Below are positions 18,393 to 27,415 of a stretch of DNA of 64,000 nucleotides, piece by piece (within the stretch, counting starts at the first letter, position 1; each line of letters begins with the position of its first letter). The position numbers were made by a program, and so were the translations under genes. This DNA is from Candidatus Defluviicoccus seviourii (lineage in GTDB: Bacteria; Pseudomonadota; Alphaproteobacteria; Rhodospirillales; Defluviicoccaceae). A model generated the notes under the pieces. That model made no database searches. It worked only from the letters and a program-made list of their open reading frames with translations, and had not been told where the DNA came from. The stretch covers positions 1-64,000 of the forward strand of contig UXAT02000034.1 in assembly GCA_900609035.2 (NCBI GenBank), given 5' to 3'.

Positions 18393-19730
18393 ATGGCTGG
18401 CGAGAACGAACAGGAGGCTGCGGCGGGCAAGCGCAAGACAGGCCATGCCGATGCTTCCTCAACCACCAACAGTTCGGCAGCGGACGGCCCTGCAGCAGAC
18501 GAGCCCGCCCCGCCGCCGGCCGAAGGCACCCGGGAGCGCCTGCCGTTGGCGGGCGTGCGCGTCATCGATGTCGGCACCTTCCTCGCCGGTCCCTATGCCG
18601 CCTGCATCCTGGGCGAGTTCGGGGCTGAGGTTCTGAAGGTCGAGCACCCAATCGCCGGCGATCCGATGCGCCGTTTCGGCACCGCGACCAAGCGCCACGA
18701 CGCCACGCTCGCCTGGCTCTCGGAGGCGCGCAACAAGAAATCGGTCACCATCAACCTCCGTCAGGCGAAAGGGGTCGAGCTATTCATCAAGCTGGTGAGC
18801 AAGTCCGATGTCCTGATCGAGAACTTCCGCCCCGGCACGATGGAGGAGTGGGGACTCGGCTGGCCGGTCCTGCACGAAGCCAACCCCGGCCTCGTCATGT
18901 TGCGCGTTTCCGGCTATGGCCAGACTGGCCCCTACCGCCGCCGGCCGGGGTTCTCGCATATCGCGCACGCCATCGGCGGCCTCTCGTACCTTGCCGGCTT
19001 TCCTGGGGAGACCCCGGTGGTGCCCGGAACGGCACCGCTCGGCGATTACATTTCAAGCCTCTACGGCGCGATCGGGATCATGCTGGCGCTGCGCCACAAG
19101 GAGAAAACCGGGCGCGGCCAGATTATCGACATCGGGATTTGCGAGGCCGTGTTCCGGCAGATGGACGAAATGGCGGCCGCCTATGGCCTGTTCGGCACCA
19201 TCCGCGAGCGCGAGGGCTCGGGCAGCTTCGTCGCCGTCCCACACGGCCACTTCCGCACCAAGGACGGCAAGTGGGTGGCGATCGCATGCACGACCGATAA
19301 GATGTTCGAACGCTTGGCGGAAGCGCTGGAGCGGCCGGAACTCGCCTCACACACCCTGTTCGGGCCTCAAAGCAAGCGGCTCGCCGCCCGCGACGAGGTC
19401 AACAAGATCGTCGTCGAATGGGTCGGCTCGCTCGATCGCGCGGAGGTGCTGCAACGCTGCCTGGACAAGGAAGTTCCGGTCGGCAAGCTGAACAGCATCG
19501 CCGACATCTTTGAGGACGAGCACTTCAAGGCGCGCCGCAACCTGGCCGAGATGGAGTCGGAGGGCATGAAGGTCGTCGTGCCGGGGGTGGTGCCGACGCT
19601 CTCGGCAACACCCGGTCGCATCACCAACCTCGGTCCACCGCTGGGCGACGCGACCTACGAGGTCATGCGCGAACTGCTTGAGCTATCGGCTCAGGATATC
19701 GCCGCCCTGCGCCAGCAGAAAACGATCTGA
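18393..19730 (+). CDS. CaiB/BaiF family CoA-transferase, first of a tandem pair
   Basis: About 445 residues of a family III CoA-transferase, which moves CoA between carboxylic acids through an aspartyl-CoA thioester. Seen: [13 protein letters not shown] and [12 protein letters not shown] near the N-terminus, ENFRPGTMEEWG, and GDYISSLYGAIG with the probable catalytic Asp. It carries a low-complexity Ala/Ser/Pro-rich N-terminal extension of about 50 residues absent in its neighbour. GGGAG precedes ATG 18393. The protein 45 bp downstream is a close paralogue. It is inserted between ccoI and ccoS on the opposite strand. Acid substrates unknown. Confidence 0.92.
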   Translation: MAGENEQEAAAGKRKTGHADASSTTNSSAADGPAADEPAPPPAEGTRERLPLAGVRVIDVGTFLAGPYAACILGEFGAEVLKVEHPIAGDPMRRFGTATKRHDATLAWLSEARNKKSVTINLRQAKGVELFIKLVSKSDVLIENFRPGTMEEWGLGWPVLHEANPGLVMLRVSGYGQTGPYRRRPGFSHIAHAIGGLSYLAGFPGETPVVPGTAPLGDYISSLYGAIGIMLALRHKEKTGRGQIIDIGICEAVFRQMDEMAAAYGLFGTIREREGSGSFVAVPHGHFRTKDGKWVAIACTTDKMFERLAEALERPELASHTLFGPQSKRLAARDEVNKIVVEWVGSLDRAEVLQRCLDKEVPVGKLNSIADIFEDEHFKARRNLAEMESEGMKVVVPGVVPTLSATPGRITNLGPPLGDATYEVMRELLELSAQDIAALRQQKTI

Positions 19731-19775
19731 CCTTAAGAGTGAACGGCATCCACCAAGGCCGCAGCGAGGATAACC

Positions 19776-20993
19776 ATGCCCCAGCCGAGCCCGCCTGAAC
19801 GCCCGCTTGCCGGCATCCGGGTGATTGATGTTGCGACCGTCATCGCCGCGCCCTACTGCGCCACCATCCTGGGCGAGTTCGGTGCCGAAGTGCTGAAGGT
19901 GGAACACCCGATCGGCGGCGACGCCTGCCGCCGCTTCGGCACGCCGACGAAGCGTGAGGATACGCTCACGTGGCTCTCGGAGGCGCGCAACAAGAAGTCC
20001 GTGACCATCGATCTGCGACGTCCGGAAGGGGTCGATCTGTTCAGCCAACTGGTCGCCAAGACCGATGTCCTGTGCGAGAATTTCCGCCCCGGCACGCTCG
20101 AACGCTGGGGCGTCGGCTGGGAAGACCTGCGCAAGGTCAACCCGCGCCTGATCATGCTGCGGGTGACCGGCTACGGCCAAGATGGCCCCTACCGCGATCA
20201 GCCCGGCTTCGCGCGCATCGCCCACGCGGTGGGCGGCATGGCCTATCTCGCAGGCATGCCGAAGGGAACGCCGGTGACGCCGGGCTCGACAACGCTCGCC
20301 GACTACATGACCGGGCTCTATGGTGCGATCGGCGTGCTGATGGCGCTGCGCTGGCGCGACCAGACCGGCGAGGGGCAATTCATCGACGCGGCTCTTTACG
20401 AAACGGTGTTCCGCTGTACCGATGAGCTGGCACCAGCCTATGCGATGTTCGGCACCGTGCGCGAACGGCACGGCCCGCATATCGAAACCGCCTGCCCCTA
20501 CGGTCACTTCCCCACCCACGACGGCAAGTGGGTAGCGATCGCTTGCACCACCGACAAGCTGTTCGCGCGCCTGACCAACGCCATGGGGCGGCCCGAGCTC
20601 GCCTCGTCCTCGCTTTACGGCGAGCAGCGCACGCGCATCGAGAACCGCAGCGACGTTAACGAGATCGTGCGCGACTGGTGCGGTTCGCTGACCCGCGACG
20701 AGGTGCTGAAGCGGTGCAACGAAGCCGATGCGCCGGCCGGTCCCTTGAACAACATTGCCGACATCTTCGGCGACCGGCAGTTCCACGCGCGGCGCAATCT
20801 CGTCTCGATCGATGCCGAGGACGTCGGCGAAACCATCATCGTTCCGAACGTCATCCCGCGGCTCTCAGAGACACCCGGCCGCATCGAAACCCTTGGCCCG
20901 CGCCTGGGCGAGCACACCGAGGAGGTGCTGAAGTCGGTCCTGGGCGTCAGCGATGCCGAGATCGCGAGCCTGCGCAAGAAGCGCGTCATCTAA
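19776..20993 (+). CDS. CaiB/BaiF family CoA-transferase, second of a tandem pair
   Basis: A 405-residue paralogue of the preceding gene, nearly collinear with it ([62 protein letters not shown] with the likely catalytic Asp). Family III enzymes often work as homodimers. Two adjacent paralogues could form a heteromer, as in some mesaconate/succinate-type enzymes, or handle different acids; that is inference. Same operon as the first, 45 bp apart. A short hairpin follows the stop. Confidence 0.93.
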   Translation: MPQPSPPERPLAGIRVIDVATVIAAPYCATILGEFGAEVLKVEHPIGGDACRRFGTPTKREDTLTWLSEARNKKSVTIDLRRPEGVDLFSQLVAKTDVLCENFRPGTLERWGVGWEDLRKVNPRLIMLRVTGYGQDGPYRDQPGFARIAHAVGGMAYLAGMPKGTPVTPGSTTLADYMTGLYGAIGVLMALRWRDQTGEGQFIDAALYETVFRCTDELAPAYAMFGTVRERHGPHIETACPYGHFPTHDGKWVAIACTTDKLFARLTNAMGRPELASSSLYGEQRTRIENRSDVNEIVRDWCGSLTRDEVLKRCNEADAPAGPLNNIADIFGDRQFHARRNLVSIDAEDVGETIIVPNVIPRLSETPGRIETLGPRLGEHTEEVLKSVLGVSDAEIASLRKKRVI

Positions 20994-21008
20994 GCACCCT
21001 ATCGGTGC
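20994..21008. terminator. Short hairpin between convergent CoA-transferase and ccoI
   Basis: GCACC-CTATC-GGTGC is a perfect 5-bp stem filling the 18-bp gap between the two convergent stops. Weak on its own; no T-run. Confidence 0.35.
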
Positions 21009-21011
21009 ACA

Positions 21012-23483
21012 TTATCTGAAGCGAGGACGGTTCGGCTTGCGCGCCCGTCCGGAGTGAAGCCGCAGCGCGTTGAGAATGACGATCAGCGAGGAGAGCGACA
21101 TCGCAATCGCGGCGATGAGCGGCGTCACCATCCCGGCGACGGCAAGCGGCACCGTCAGCGTGTTGTACGCCAAACTGAGTGCCAGGTTCTCGATAACGAG
21201 CACGCGGGCGCGCTTGGCGACGATCAGACTTTCGCGCACAGATTCCAGCCGATCACCCTGGAACACGATGTCGGCGGCAGTCTGGGCGATATCAGCGGCG
21301 GTCGCGGGCGACAGCGAGACGTGCGCCACCGCAAGCGCAGGCGCATCGTTGAGGCCATCACCGACCATCAACACCCGCCGGCCCTGATCAGCCAGCGCAC
21401 GCAGGTGGGCGACTTTGTCGAGCGGCGACAACTGCGGCCGGTAATCGGCAATACCGACGGCACCCGCTACGGCAGCGACAGCAGGCACCCGATCGCCCGA
21501 GAGCAGCGCCAGCTGGTAGCCGTCAGCCGCCAGGGCCTGGACGACCTCGGCCGCATCCGGTCGGAGTTGATCGGCAAACACGAACGGGACCGGCGCTTCA
21601 TCGGGGCGGGCCAACCAGATCTCCGAGCCGGCCTGACCGCTTTCCGTCCCGGCGACGCCGCAAAAACCGCGCGAGCCTAAGCGGATCGGTCCCGCTGCCG
21701 TCGCCACCTCCAACCCCTGGCCCGCAACCTCGCGCACGTCGGCAAGCATGGGGGGAAGAATCCCTCTCGCTTCCGCGGCACGAACCAGCGCACGGGCGAG
21801 CGGATGCCGGCTGCGCGCTGCGAGTGCTGCCGCCTGGACCAAGCTTGACGTCTCGGCCGTGCCGGCGTCGGCCAGCTCGGGCCGGCCCACTGTCAAGGTG
21901 CCGGTCTTGTCGAAGGCAATGATCTCGGCTGCTGCGAGCCGCTCTAGCGCTGTGCCCGATTTCACCAACACGCCTCGCCGCAGCAAACGGCTGATCGCCA
22001 CCACCTGAACCACCGGGATGGCAAGCGCCAGCGCACACGGACAGGTGATGATCAGCACCGCGATCGCGTTCAACAGCGCCTGCTGCCAGGGTGCCCCGAG
22101 GAGCAGCAGCCAGCCGAGGAAGGTCAACAGCGCTGCCGAGTGAACGACCGGCGCATAGGCACGCGATACCTTGTCGGCGAGCGCGACGAAACGGCTCTTC
22201 TGGTTTTCCGCCGCCTCGACCAGGCGCGCGATCTCCGCCAGCAGCGTCCGTTCACCAACGGCGGCGGCTTCGATGACGAGCGGGTTCTCGATGTTGAGAC
22301 AACCGGCGAACACGGACCCGCCCGGCCCGGCCGGCTTGGGCGTCGCCTCGCCATCGATCAGGCTGGTATCGATGCTGCTGTGGCCACTGACGATCTGGCC
22401 GTCGACGGCGATGCGCTCGCCCGCCGCCACCGCAACCCGCATCCCGACCTCGACCGCGGCCGGCGGCAGCCGACGCCTGCGCCCGTCAGCTTCCTCGACG
22501 GTAACGGCCGCCGCCCCCAGCGCCAGCACGTTCTCCACGGTCGCCAAGGCCACACCTCGGGCACGACGGTCGAGGTAGCGGCCGATCAGCAAGAAGAACA
22601 GCAATCCGATGGCGGAGTCAAAGTAGGCATGCTCGGCCCCGCGCATCGTTTCATGCAGGCTCATCGCCGCGGTGAGGATGACGCCGATGGAAATCGGTAC
22701 ATCCATATTCGTCCGGCCGTGGCGCAGTACGGCGATCGCCGAGCGGAAGAAGGAGCGTCCGGCGTAGGCGATGGCCGGCAGCGCGATCAAGGCCGAGATC
22801 CAGTGCAGCAGGCCGCGGGTCGCGGGTCCCATCCCCTGCGCGTGGCCGGCCCAGACGGCGACCGACAGCAGCATGACGTTGCCGGCCGCGAAACCGGCCA
22901 CCGCCATCGCCCGCAGCAGGGCGCGCTCGGCTCGATCTGCGCTGCCCTGGCGCGCTCCGGCATCGAAGGGAACGAGGCGGTAGCCAAGGCGCCCAACCGC
23001 GCCGATCAACTCCTCTGCGCGCGCCCGCCCGCCATGCCACTGCAGCGCCAGGCGACGCGTCGTCATGTTAACGCGGGCCGAAGTCACCCCCGGCTGCCGG
23101 CTCAGGACCGATTCAATCAGCCAGACGCAGGCGGCACAGTGCAGGCCTTCCACCATCAGGGACAGGCTGCAATCCCCGTCGTTACTCTCGCGGACGTACG
23201 CGCCCAGGTCGCAGGCGCTCCCCTCCTCGTCCGGGATCAGCAGCCGTTGGTGCGGATCGAGTGTGCGCCGCTGGTAATAGCTTTCGAGGCCAAGTCCACG
23301 CACCAAATCGTACGCCGCCGCGCAGCCGGCGCAGCAGAAGCCATCGGCGATCGGACCGGCAGGCTGCGCAGCATTCTCACCCTCCGGCAGCGGTGATCCG
23401 CAGTGCCGGCACGCAGCCGCCCCACTCCCCGGCGCACGACCAGGTGCCCCGGAAGCAGCCGCCGCCGCGCGATCAGCGGTCAC
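21012..23483 (-). CDS. ccoI: cbb3 oxidase copper-loading P1B-type ATPase CcoI/FixI
   Basis: About 823 residues. N-terminal cysteine motifs are CRHCGSPLP and FCCAGCAAAYDLV, then an HMA domain with GLHCAACVWLIESVL. The core has the CPC ion-channel motif (ITCPCALALAIPVV), the phosphorylation motif DKTGTLT, the HP pair (SRHPLARALV) and GDGLNDAPALA. It exports or delivers copper for assembly of the CcoN active site. GTG 23483 overlaps the fixH stop as GTGA, which implies translational coupling and decides the start over the longer frame to 23552. In the same operon as fixH and ccoG; ccoS is displaced. Confidence 0.94.
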   Translation of the reverse strand: MTADRAAAAASGAPGRAPGSGAAACRHCGSPLPEGENAAQPAGPIADGFCCAGCAAAYDLVRGLGLESYYQRRTLDPHQRLLIPDEEGSACDLGAYVRESNDGDCSLSLMVEGLHCAACVWLIESVLSRQPGVTSARVNMTTRRLALQWHGGRARAEELIGAVGRLGYRLVPFDAGARQGSADRAERALLRAMAVAGFAAGNVMLLSVAVWAGHAQGMGPATRGLLHWISALIALPAIAYAGRSFFRSAIAVLRHGRTNMDVPISIGVILTAAMSLHETMRGAEHAYFDSAIGLLFFLLIGRYLDRRARGVALATVENVLALGAAAVTVEEADGRRRRLPPAAVEVGMRVAVAAGERIAVDGQIVSGHSSIDTSLIDGEATPKPAGPGGSVFAGCLNIENPLVIEAAAVGERTLLAEIARLVEAAENQKSRFVALADKVSRAYAPVVHSAALLTFLGWLLLLGAPWQQALLNAIAVLIITCPCALALAIPVVQVVAISRLLRRGVLVKSGTALERLAAAEIIAFDKTGTLTVGRPELADAGTAETSSLVQAAALAARSRHPLARALVRAAEARGILPPMLADVREVAGQGLEVATAAGPIRLGSRGFCGVAGTESGQAGSEIWLARPDEAPVPFVFADQLRPDAAEVVQALAADGYQLALLSGDRVPAVAAVAGAVGIADYRPQLSPLDKVAHLRALADQGRRVLMVGDGLNDAPALAVAHVSLSPATAADIAQTAADIVFQGDRLESVRESLIVAKRARVLVIENLALSLAYNTLTVPLAVAGMVTPLIAAIAMSLSSLIVILNALRLHSGRARKPNRPRFR

Positions 23484-24007
23484 GGAACGAGCAGGCGGAG
23501 CGTCGACTGGAAGTGGGCGTCGTCCCTGCGAGCAAGAATGCGCAGGTCCCACTGGCCCGGCATCGGGAACGAAATCGACGCGCGGTAACGGCCGCCGCCT
23601 TCGCTGTCGAGGACAGCAGTCTGGTCGAAGCCGGCTTGCGTAGGCCGCGTGAACTGTGCCTCAACCTCGAGCCGGTCGAGCGGCGCGCCGTCCCGGTCCG
23701 AAAAGACGAGGGCCAAGTCACCGCCGCTCTGGGCGTTGCCCTCGCCGGCGCTCTTGCTGCCCGCCGGGCGTGGCTGAAAATCGACCGCGACATGCCAGCC
23801 GCGATCCGCCTGCCGGGCCGTTGCGTCCAGCGCGTCTTGGTAGGCCAACCCCTTGCGGTAGTGATCGGTCGTCTCAAGGCCGGAAAAGGTGCCTACAGCA
23901 ACGATCGCCATGACTGCGTTGACGGCGACCACGATCAGCATGCCGCCAACGAAAATCCACGGATACCACCAGCCTGGCGGACGCCCTGATGCCTTCGCTC
24001 CCGCCAT
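23480..24007 (-). CDS. fixH: FixH/CcoH family cbb3 oxidase assembly protein
   Basis: A 175-residue protein with one N-terminal transmembrane helix (WWYPWIFVGGMLIVVAVNAV) and the FixH signature GLETTDHYRKGLAYQDAL. The rest is a periplasmic beta-rich domain ending in FPMPGQWDLRILARRDDAHF. It assists cbb3 subunit assembly and is stably associated with CcoN in other bacteria. It sits 6 bp after ccoG and overlaps ccoI by 4 bp. Confidence 0.93.
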   Translation of the reverse strand: MAGAKASGRPPGWWYPWIFVGGMLIVVAVNAVMAIVAVGTFSGLETTDHYRKGLAYQDALDATARQADRGWHVAVDFQPRPAGSKSAGEGNAQSGGDLALVFSDRDGAPLDRLEVEAQFTRPTQAGFDQTAVLDSEGGGRYRASISFPMPGQWDLRILARRDDAHFQSTLRLLVP

Positions 24008-24013
24008 CGCCGC

Positions 24014-25516
24014 TTAATGCTCCGGACCGTTGAAGATGGCGCGATGGACGACCGTTTCCCGCGTCGCGAGATCGGTCAGCACCAGATCGTAGCTGGTCTG
24101 CTTGGCGGTAAGGGCCTCCAGCGGCGCCTTGACGAAGATACGGAAGGCGCCGACTTCGTCCGGCGGAACCTTGAGCGTCACCGCCGGGGTCGGCTCCGGA
24201 TGGAGACCGGTCACAATGATCTCGGCGCCGCCGAGGCCGTTGGTTGCAACCAGGAACTCCTTTTCCTCGCGCTTCATGTTGAGGATCTTGAGCGCATAGC
24301 CGTTGCGGATCGATCCGTCCGAAAGGCGTACGTAGAGCGGCTGCCGATCGGCGACCAGATTGATCTCCAGGCGCGAACGCGTCGACAGCGAGATAATCAT
24401 TCCCGTGACGACAATGGCGAGCACCGTCGCATAGGCGATCGTGCGCGCGCGGATCAGACGGATCCGCGTTGGTTTGCCGTGCGCGCGAGCGAGCTGGTTG
24501 TTGATCGAATCGTAGGTAATCAGCTCACCCGGCAGACCGAAGCGGTCCATGATCGTGTTGCAGGCATCGACACAGAGCGCACAGCCGATGCACGCCATCT
24601 GCTGGCCCTTGCGAATGTCGACGCCGGTCGGACAGACCTGCCAGCACATGCCGCAATCGACGCAGTGCCCGCGGCCTTCGAATGTTTGGCCATGGCGGGC
24701 GCCGCCGCGCGGTTCGCCGCGCCACGCCTCGTAGGTGACGATGAGCGAATCCTCATCGAACATCGCGCTCTGGAAGCGCGGCCATGGGCACATGTAAATG
24801 CAGACCTGCTCGCGCGCCCAGCCGGCAAGGAGATAGGTGGTCGCGGTGAACAGGGCGGTGAAGCCGTAGACTGCCGACCCCGCCTCACCGGTGAAGAATG
24901 CACGCACGGTAGAGGGGGCGTCGTTGAAATAGAGGATCCAGGCGCCGCCGGTAAGAAACGCAATGCCAAGCCAAGCCAAGTGCTTGATGGCCCGTTTCCG
25001 CAGTTTTTCGAGGCTGAACGGCGCCTTGTCGAGGCGGATGCGGGCGTTGCGGTCGCCTTCGACCAGACGCTCGACCCACATGAACAGGTCGGTCCAAACC
25101 GTCTGCGGACAGGTAAAGCCACACCAGACGCGCCCGAACCAAGCCGTCACAAGGAACAGCCCAACGGCGCCCATAATCAGCAGGCCGGTGAGGTAGTACA
25201 CCTCCTGCGGCCAGATCTCGATCCAGAAGAAGTACGCCCGCCGCCCGGGCATATCGACCAGCAGCGCCTGATCGGGGGCGCCCGGTCCGCGGTTCCACCG
25301 CAGCCAAGGGCCAATATAGTAAAGGCCCAAGAGGACGGTCACCACCCACCACTTGATGCGCCGCCAGCGGCCGTCGACCTTGCGCGGATGGATCTTCTCC
25401 CGTTCGGCGTAGAGGGATTCCTTTTCTGCCGGTACGGGCGCCGACACTCCCCCGCCGGACCGGGCGGAAGCCGCCTTGGCCGGCACCTGCGCATCTGACG
25501 ACTTTGCTAAGCCCAT
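24014..25516 (-). CDS. ccoG: cbb3 oxidase accessory iron-sulfur membrane protein CcoG/FixG
   Basis: A 500-residue protein of the CcoG/RdxA/FixG type. It has about five transmembrane helices and two ferredoxin-like clusters (CVDCGMCWQVCP and CIGCALCVDACN), plus the membrane-side FGRVWCGFTCPQTVW and VCIYMCPWPRFQ motifs. A C-terminal immunoglobulin-like domain ends the protein. CcoG is a Cu(II) reductase/assembly factor for the oxidase. It lies 127 bp downstream of ccoP in the same direction and 6 bp before fixH. No recognisable gene lies in the gap to ccoP. Confidence 0.96.
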   Translation of the reverse strand: MGLAKSSDAQVPAKAASARSGGGVSAPVPAEKESLYAEREKIHPRKVDGRWRRIKWWVVTVLLGLYYIGPWLRWNRGPGAPDQALLVDMPGRRAYFFWIEIWPQEVYYLTGLLIMGAVGLFLVTAWFGRVWCGFTCPQTVWTDLFMWVERLVEGDRNARIRLDKAPFSLEKLRKRAIKHLAWLGIAFLTGGAWILYFNDAPSTVRAFFTGEAGSAVYGFTALFTATTYLLAGWAREQVCIYMCPWPRFQSAMFDEDSLIVTYEAWRGEPRGGARHGQTFEGRGHCVDCGMCWQVCPTGVDIRKGQQMACIGCALCVDACNTIMDRFGLPGELITYDSINNQLARAHGKPTRIRLIRARTIAYATVLAIVVTGMIISLSTRSRLEINLVADRQPLYVRLSDGSIRNGYALKILNMKREEKEFLVATNGLGGAEIIVTGLHPEPTPAVTLKVPPDEVGAFRIFVKAPLEALTAKQTSYDLVLTDLATRETVVHRAIFNGPEH

Positions 25517-25643
25517 CGCTCGTTCAACTTTTTCTGCGCCCGCTGTCGCCCCGCCGCCTTGCGGTTTGCGCTCCCGCTCTCCGCTTAACGGCGGCTGGGC
25601 GTGCCTCCGTCAGATATCCTCGCGAAGGCACGCTGCGGTTCGG

Positions 25644-26507
25644 CTATTGGCCACCGCCCAGCACCGTGTGCACGTAGACGGCAACCTGCTTGATCTGCAC
25701 GTCGTCCAGACGGCCCGTCCAGGCCGGCATAACGCCCTGCCGTGGACGCGTGATCTGGGCGATTAGCGCGTCGCGGCCGCCCCCGAACAACCAGATCTGA
25801 TTGTTGAGCGCGGGAGCGCCAACATCGGCAATACCCTCGCCGACGTCGCCGTGGCAGACGTTGCAATTCTCGGCGTAGATCCGCGCACCTTCCGCGTTCG
25901 CCGGTCCGGCGCCTGACAGCGATAGCACATGATCGGCGACGGCAGCGATTTCCTGCGGCGTCAGCACGCCGTCGGCGCCGAATGCCGGCATTGCGCTCTG
26001 GCGGGAATCGGCATTGGCGTTGCGAATGCCATAAGTGATGGTCGTGTGCACGTCGTCGAGTTTGCCGCCCCAGATCCATTCGTCATCGACGAGAACGGGA
26101 TAGCCCGGCCGACCAACGCCGCCGGTGCCGTGACAGGCGGCACAGTTCTCGGCAAAGATGACCTCACCGCCGGCGCGCGCGAACTGCAGAAGCCTGTCGT
26201 CCTGAACAATCTCCTGCAGCGACTTCTGGGCGAACTGGTCGTACCAGACGGCCCGCTCGGCACGGAGGTTCGCCATCGCCTGGTTGAGATCGGCACGCGA
26301 CGAATAGCCCCAGATACCCCGGGTGTAGCCGCTCAGCCACGGCACCGCGGGGAACACGACCATGTATACGGCCGACCAAATGATGGTGGCATAGAAGACG
26401 TACAGCCACCACTTCGGCAGCGGCGTGTTGAGTTCGCGGATGCCATCCCATTCGTGGCCCGTGGTTTCCCGCCCGGTCAGGGCATCCACGTGCTTACTGC
26501 TTGCCAT
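25644..26507 (-). CDS. ccoP: cbb3-type cytochrome c oxidase subunit III (CcoP, dihaem)
   Basis: A 287-residue protein. The N-terminal segment PLPKWWLYVFYATIIWSAVY is the membrane anchor. Two c-type haem sites are seen, CAACH at 122-126 and CNVCH at 215-219, with the matching distal-Met segments SAMPAFG and GVMPAWTG. It passes electrons from cytochrome c to CcoO/CcoN. RBS GGAGGAACAG precedes ATG 26507, inside the 3' end of ccoQ (14-bp overlap). Confidence 0.97.
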   Translation of the reverse strand: MASSKHVDALTGRETTGHEWDGIRELNTPLPKWWLYVFYATIIWSAVYMVVFPAVPWLSGYTRGIWGYSSRADLNQAMANLRAERAVWYDQFAQKSLQEIVQDDRLLQFARAGGEVIFAENCAACHGTGGVGRPGYPVLVDDEWIWGGKLDDVHTTITYGIRNANADSRQSAMPAFGADGVLTPQEIAAVADHVLSLSGAGPANAEGARIYAENCNVCHGDVGEGIADVGAPALNNQIWLFGGGRDALIAQITRPRQGVMPAWTGRLDDVQIKQVAVYVHTVLGGGQ

Positions 26508-26667
26508 CTGTTCCTCCGTCGTCCTCGCGAAGCGGGATCTTGGCTGCCTCTTCGAAGCGGCGGCGGTTCCGCGGCCGGTAGACCCACCAGATGATCCCGA
26601 TGAACAGGATCATCAGCCACACGACCCACAACGACCGCGCCGTCGCGTAGAGCTCCGTCAGATCCAA
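26494..26667 (-). CDS. ccoQ: cbb3-type oxidase subunit IV CcoQ, TTG start
   Basis: A 57-residue protein found between ccoO and ccoP. One transmembrane helix (WVVWLMILFIGIIWWVY, about residues 14-30) is followed by RPRNRRRFEEAAKIPL and an acidic tail, the standard CcoQ layout. It stabilises the oxidase complex. The only start in frame with a good ribosome binding site is TTG 26667, with AGGAG 6 nt upstream. There is no ATG in a suitable place. Overlaps ccoP by 14 bp; 9 bp separate it from ccoO. Confidence 0.9.
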   Translation of the reverse strand: MDLTELYATARSLWVVWLMILFIGIIWWVYRPRNRRRFEEAAKIPLREDDGGTDGKQ

Positions 26668-26676
26668 GACACGCTC

Positions 26677-27402
26677 CTAACGGTAGTCCAATTCCGGCTT
26701 GTAGCTGGTGAAATCGACCAGCGTGCCCAGCATCTGCAGGTAGGCCACAAGCGCATCCATTTCGGTGACGCGCTCGGGGTCGCCGTCGAAATCACCAACC
26801 ACCGCCTTCGGATAGCGAGCAAGCAGGGCATCGGTATCGTCGGTCGGCTCGGCTTGAGCCTGGGTGGCGACGTCGGCACCGGCTTGCGCAATCTGCTCGT
26901 CCGTGTACGGCACGCCCACGATCCGCAAGGTGCGCAGATGGTCGGCAATGTCCGCGTAGTTCAAATCACGGCGGGCAAGGAAGCCATAGGGCGGCATGAT
27001 GGATTCCGGCACCACGCTACGCGGATTGGTCAGATGCGCCGCGTGCCACTCGTTCGAGTACTTGCCGCCGACGCGGGCCAGATCCGGCCCCGAGCGCTTG
27101 GAACCCCACTGAAACGGATGGTCGTACATGCTCTCGGCCGCCAAGCTGTAGTGGCCGTAACGCTCGACCTCATCGCGGAAGGGACGGACCTGCTGGCTGT
27201 GGCAGGTATAGCACCCCTCCCGCACGTAGATGTTGCGCCCCGCCAGTTCCAGCGGCGAATAGGGCCGCACGCCGTCAACCTTTTCGATGGTCTGCTCCAT
27301 CGCGAACAGCGGCACCAATTGCACCAGCCCGCCGATCGAGACCGTGATCAAGATGCAGATCGACAGCAGGATGACGTTTTTCTCAAGGATCTCGTGACGC
27401 AT
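26677..27402 (-). CDS. ccoO: cbb3-type cytochrome c oxidase subunit II (CcoO, monohaem)
   Basis: A 241-residue protein. The membrane anchor is at the N-terminus ([20 protein letters not shown]), followed by the haem c site CYTCH at 64-68 in [15 protein letters not shown], and [12 protein letters not shown] carrying the Met-ligand region. It transfers electrons to CcoN. It starts 13 bp after the ccoN stop. Confidence 0.97.
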   Translation of the reverse strand: MRHEILEKNVILLSICILITVSIGGLVQLVPLFAMEQTIEKVDGVRPYSPLELAGRNIYVREGCYTCHSQQVRPFRDEVERYGHYSLAAESMYDHPFQWGSKRSGPDLARVGGKYSNEWHAAHLTNPRSVVPESIMPPYGFLARRDLNYADIADHLRTLRIVGVPYTDEQIAQAGADVATQAQAEPTDDTDALLARYPKAVVGDFDGDPERVTEMDALVAYLQMLGTLVDFTSYKPELDYR

Positions 27403-27415
27403 GGCCAGGACCTCC

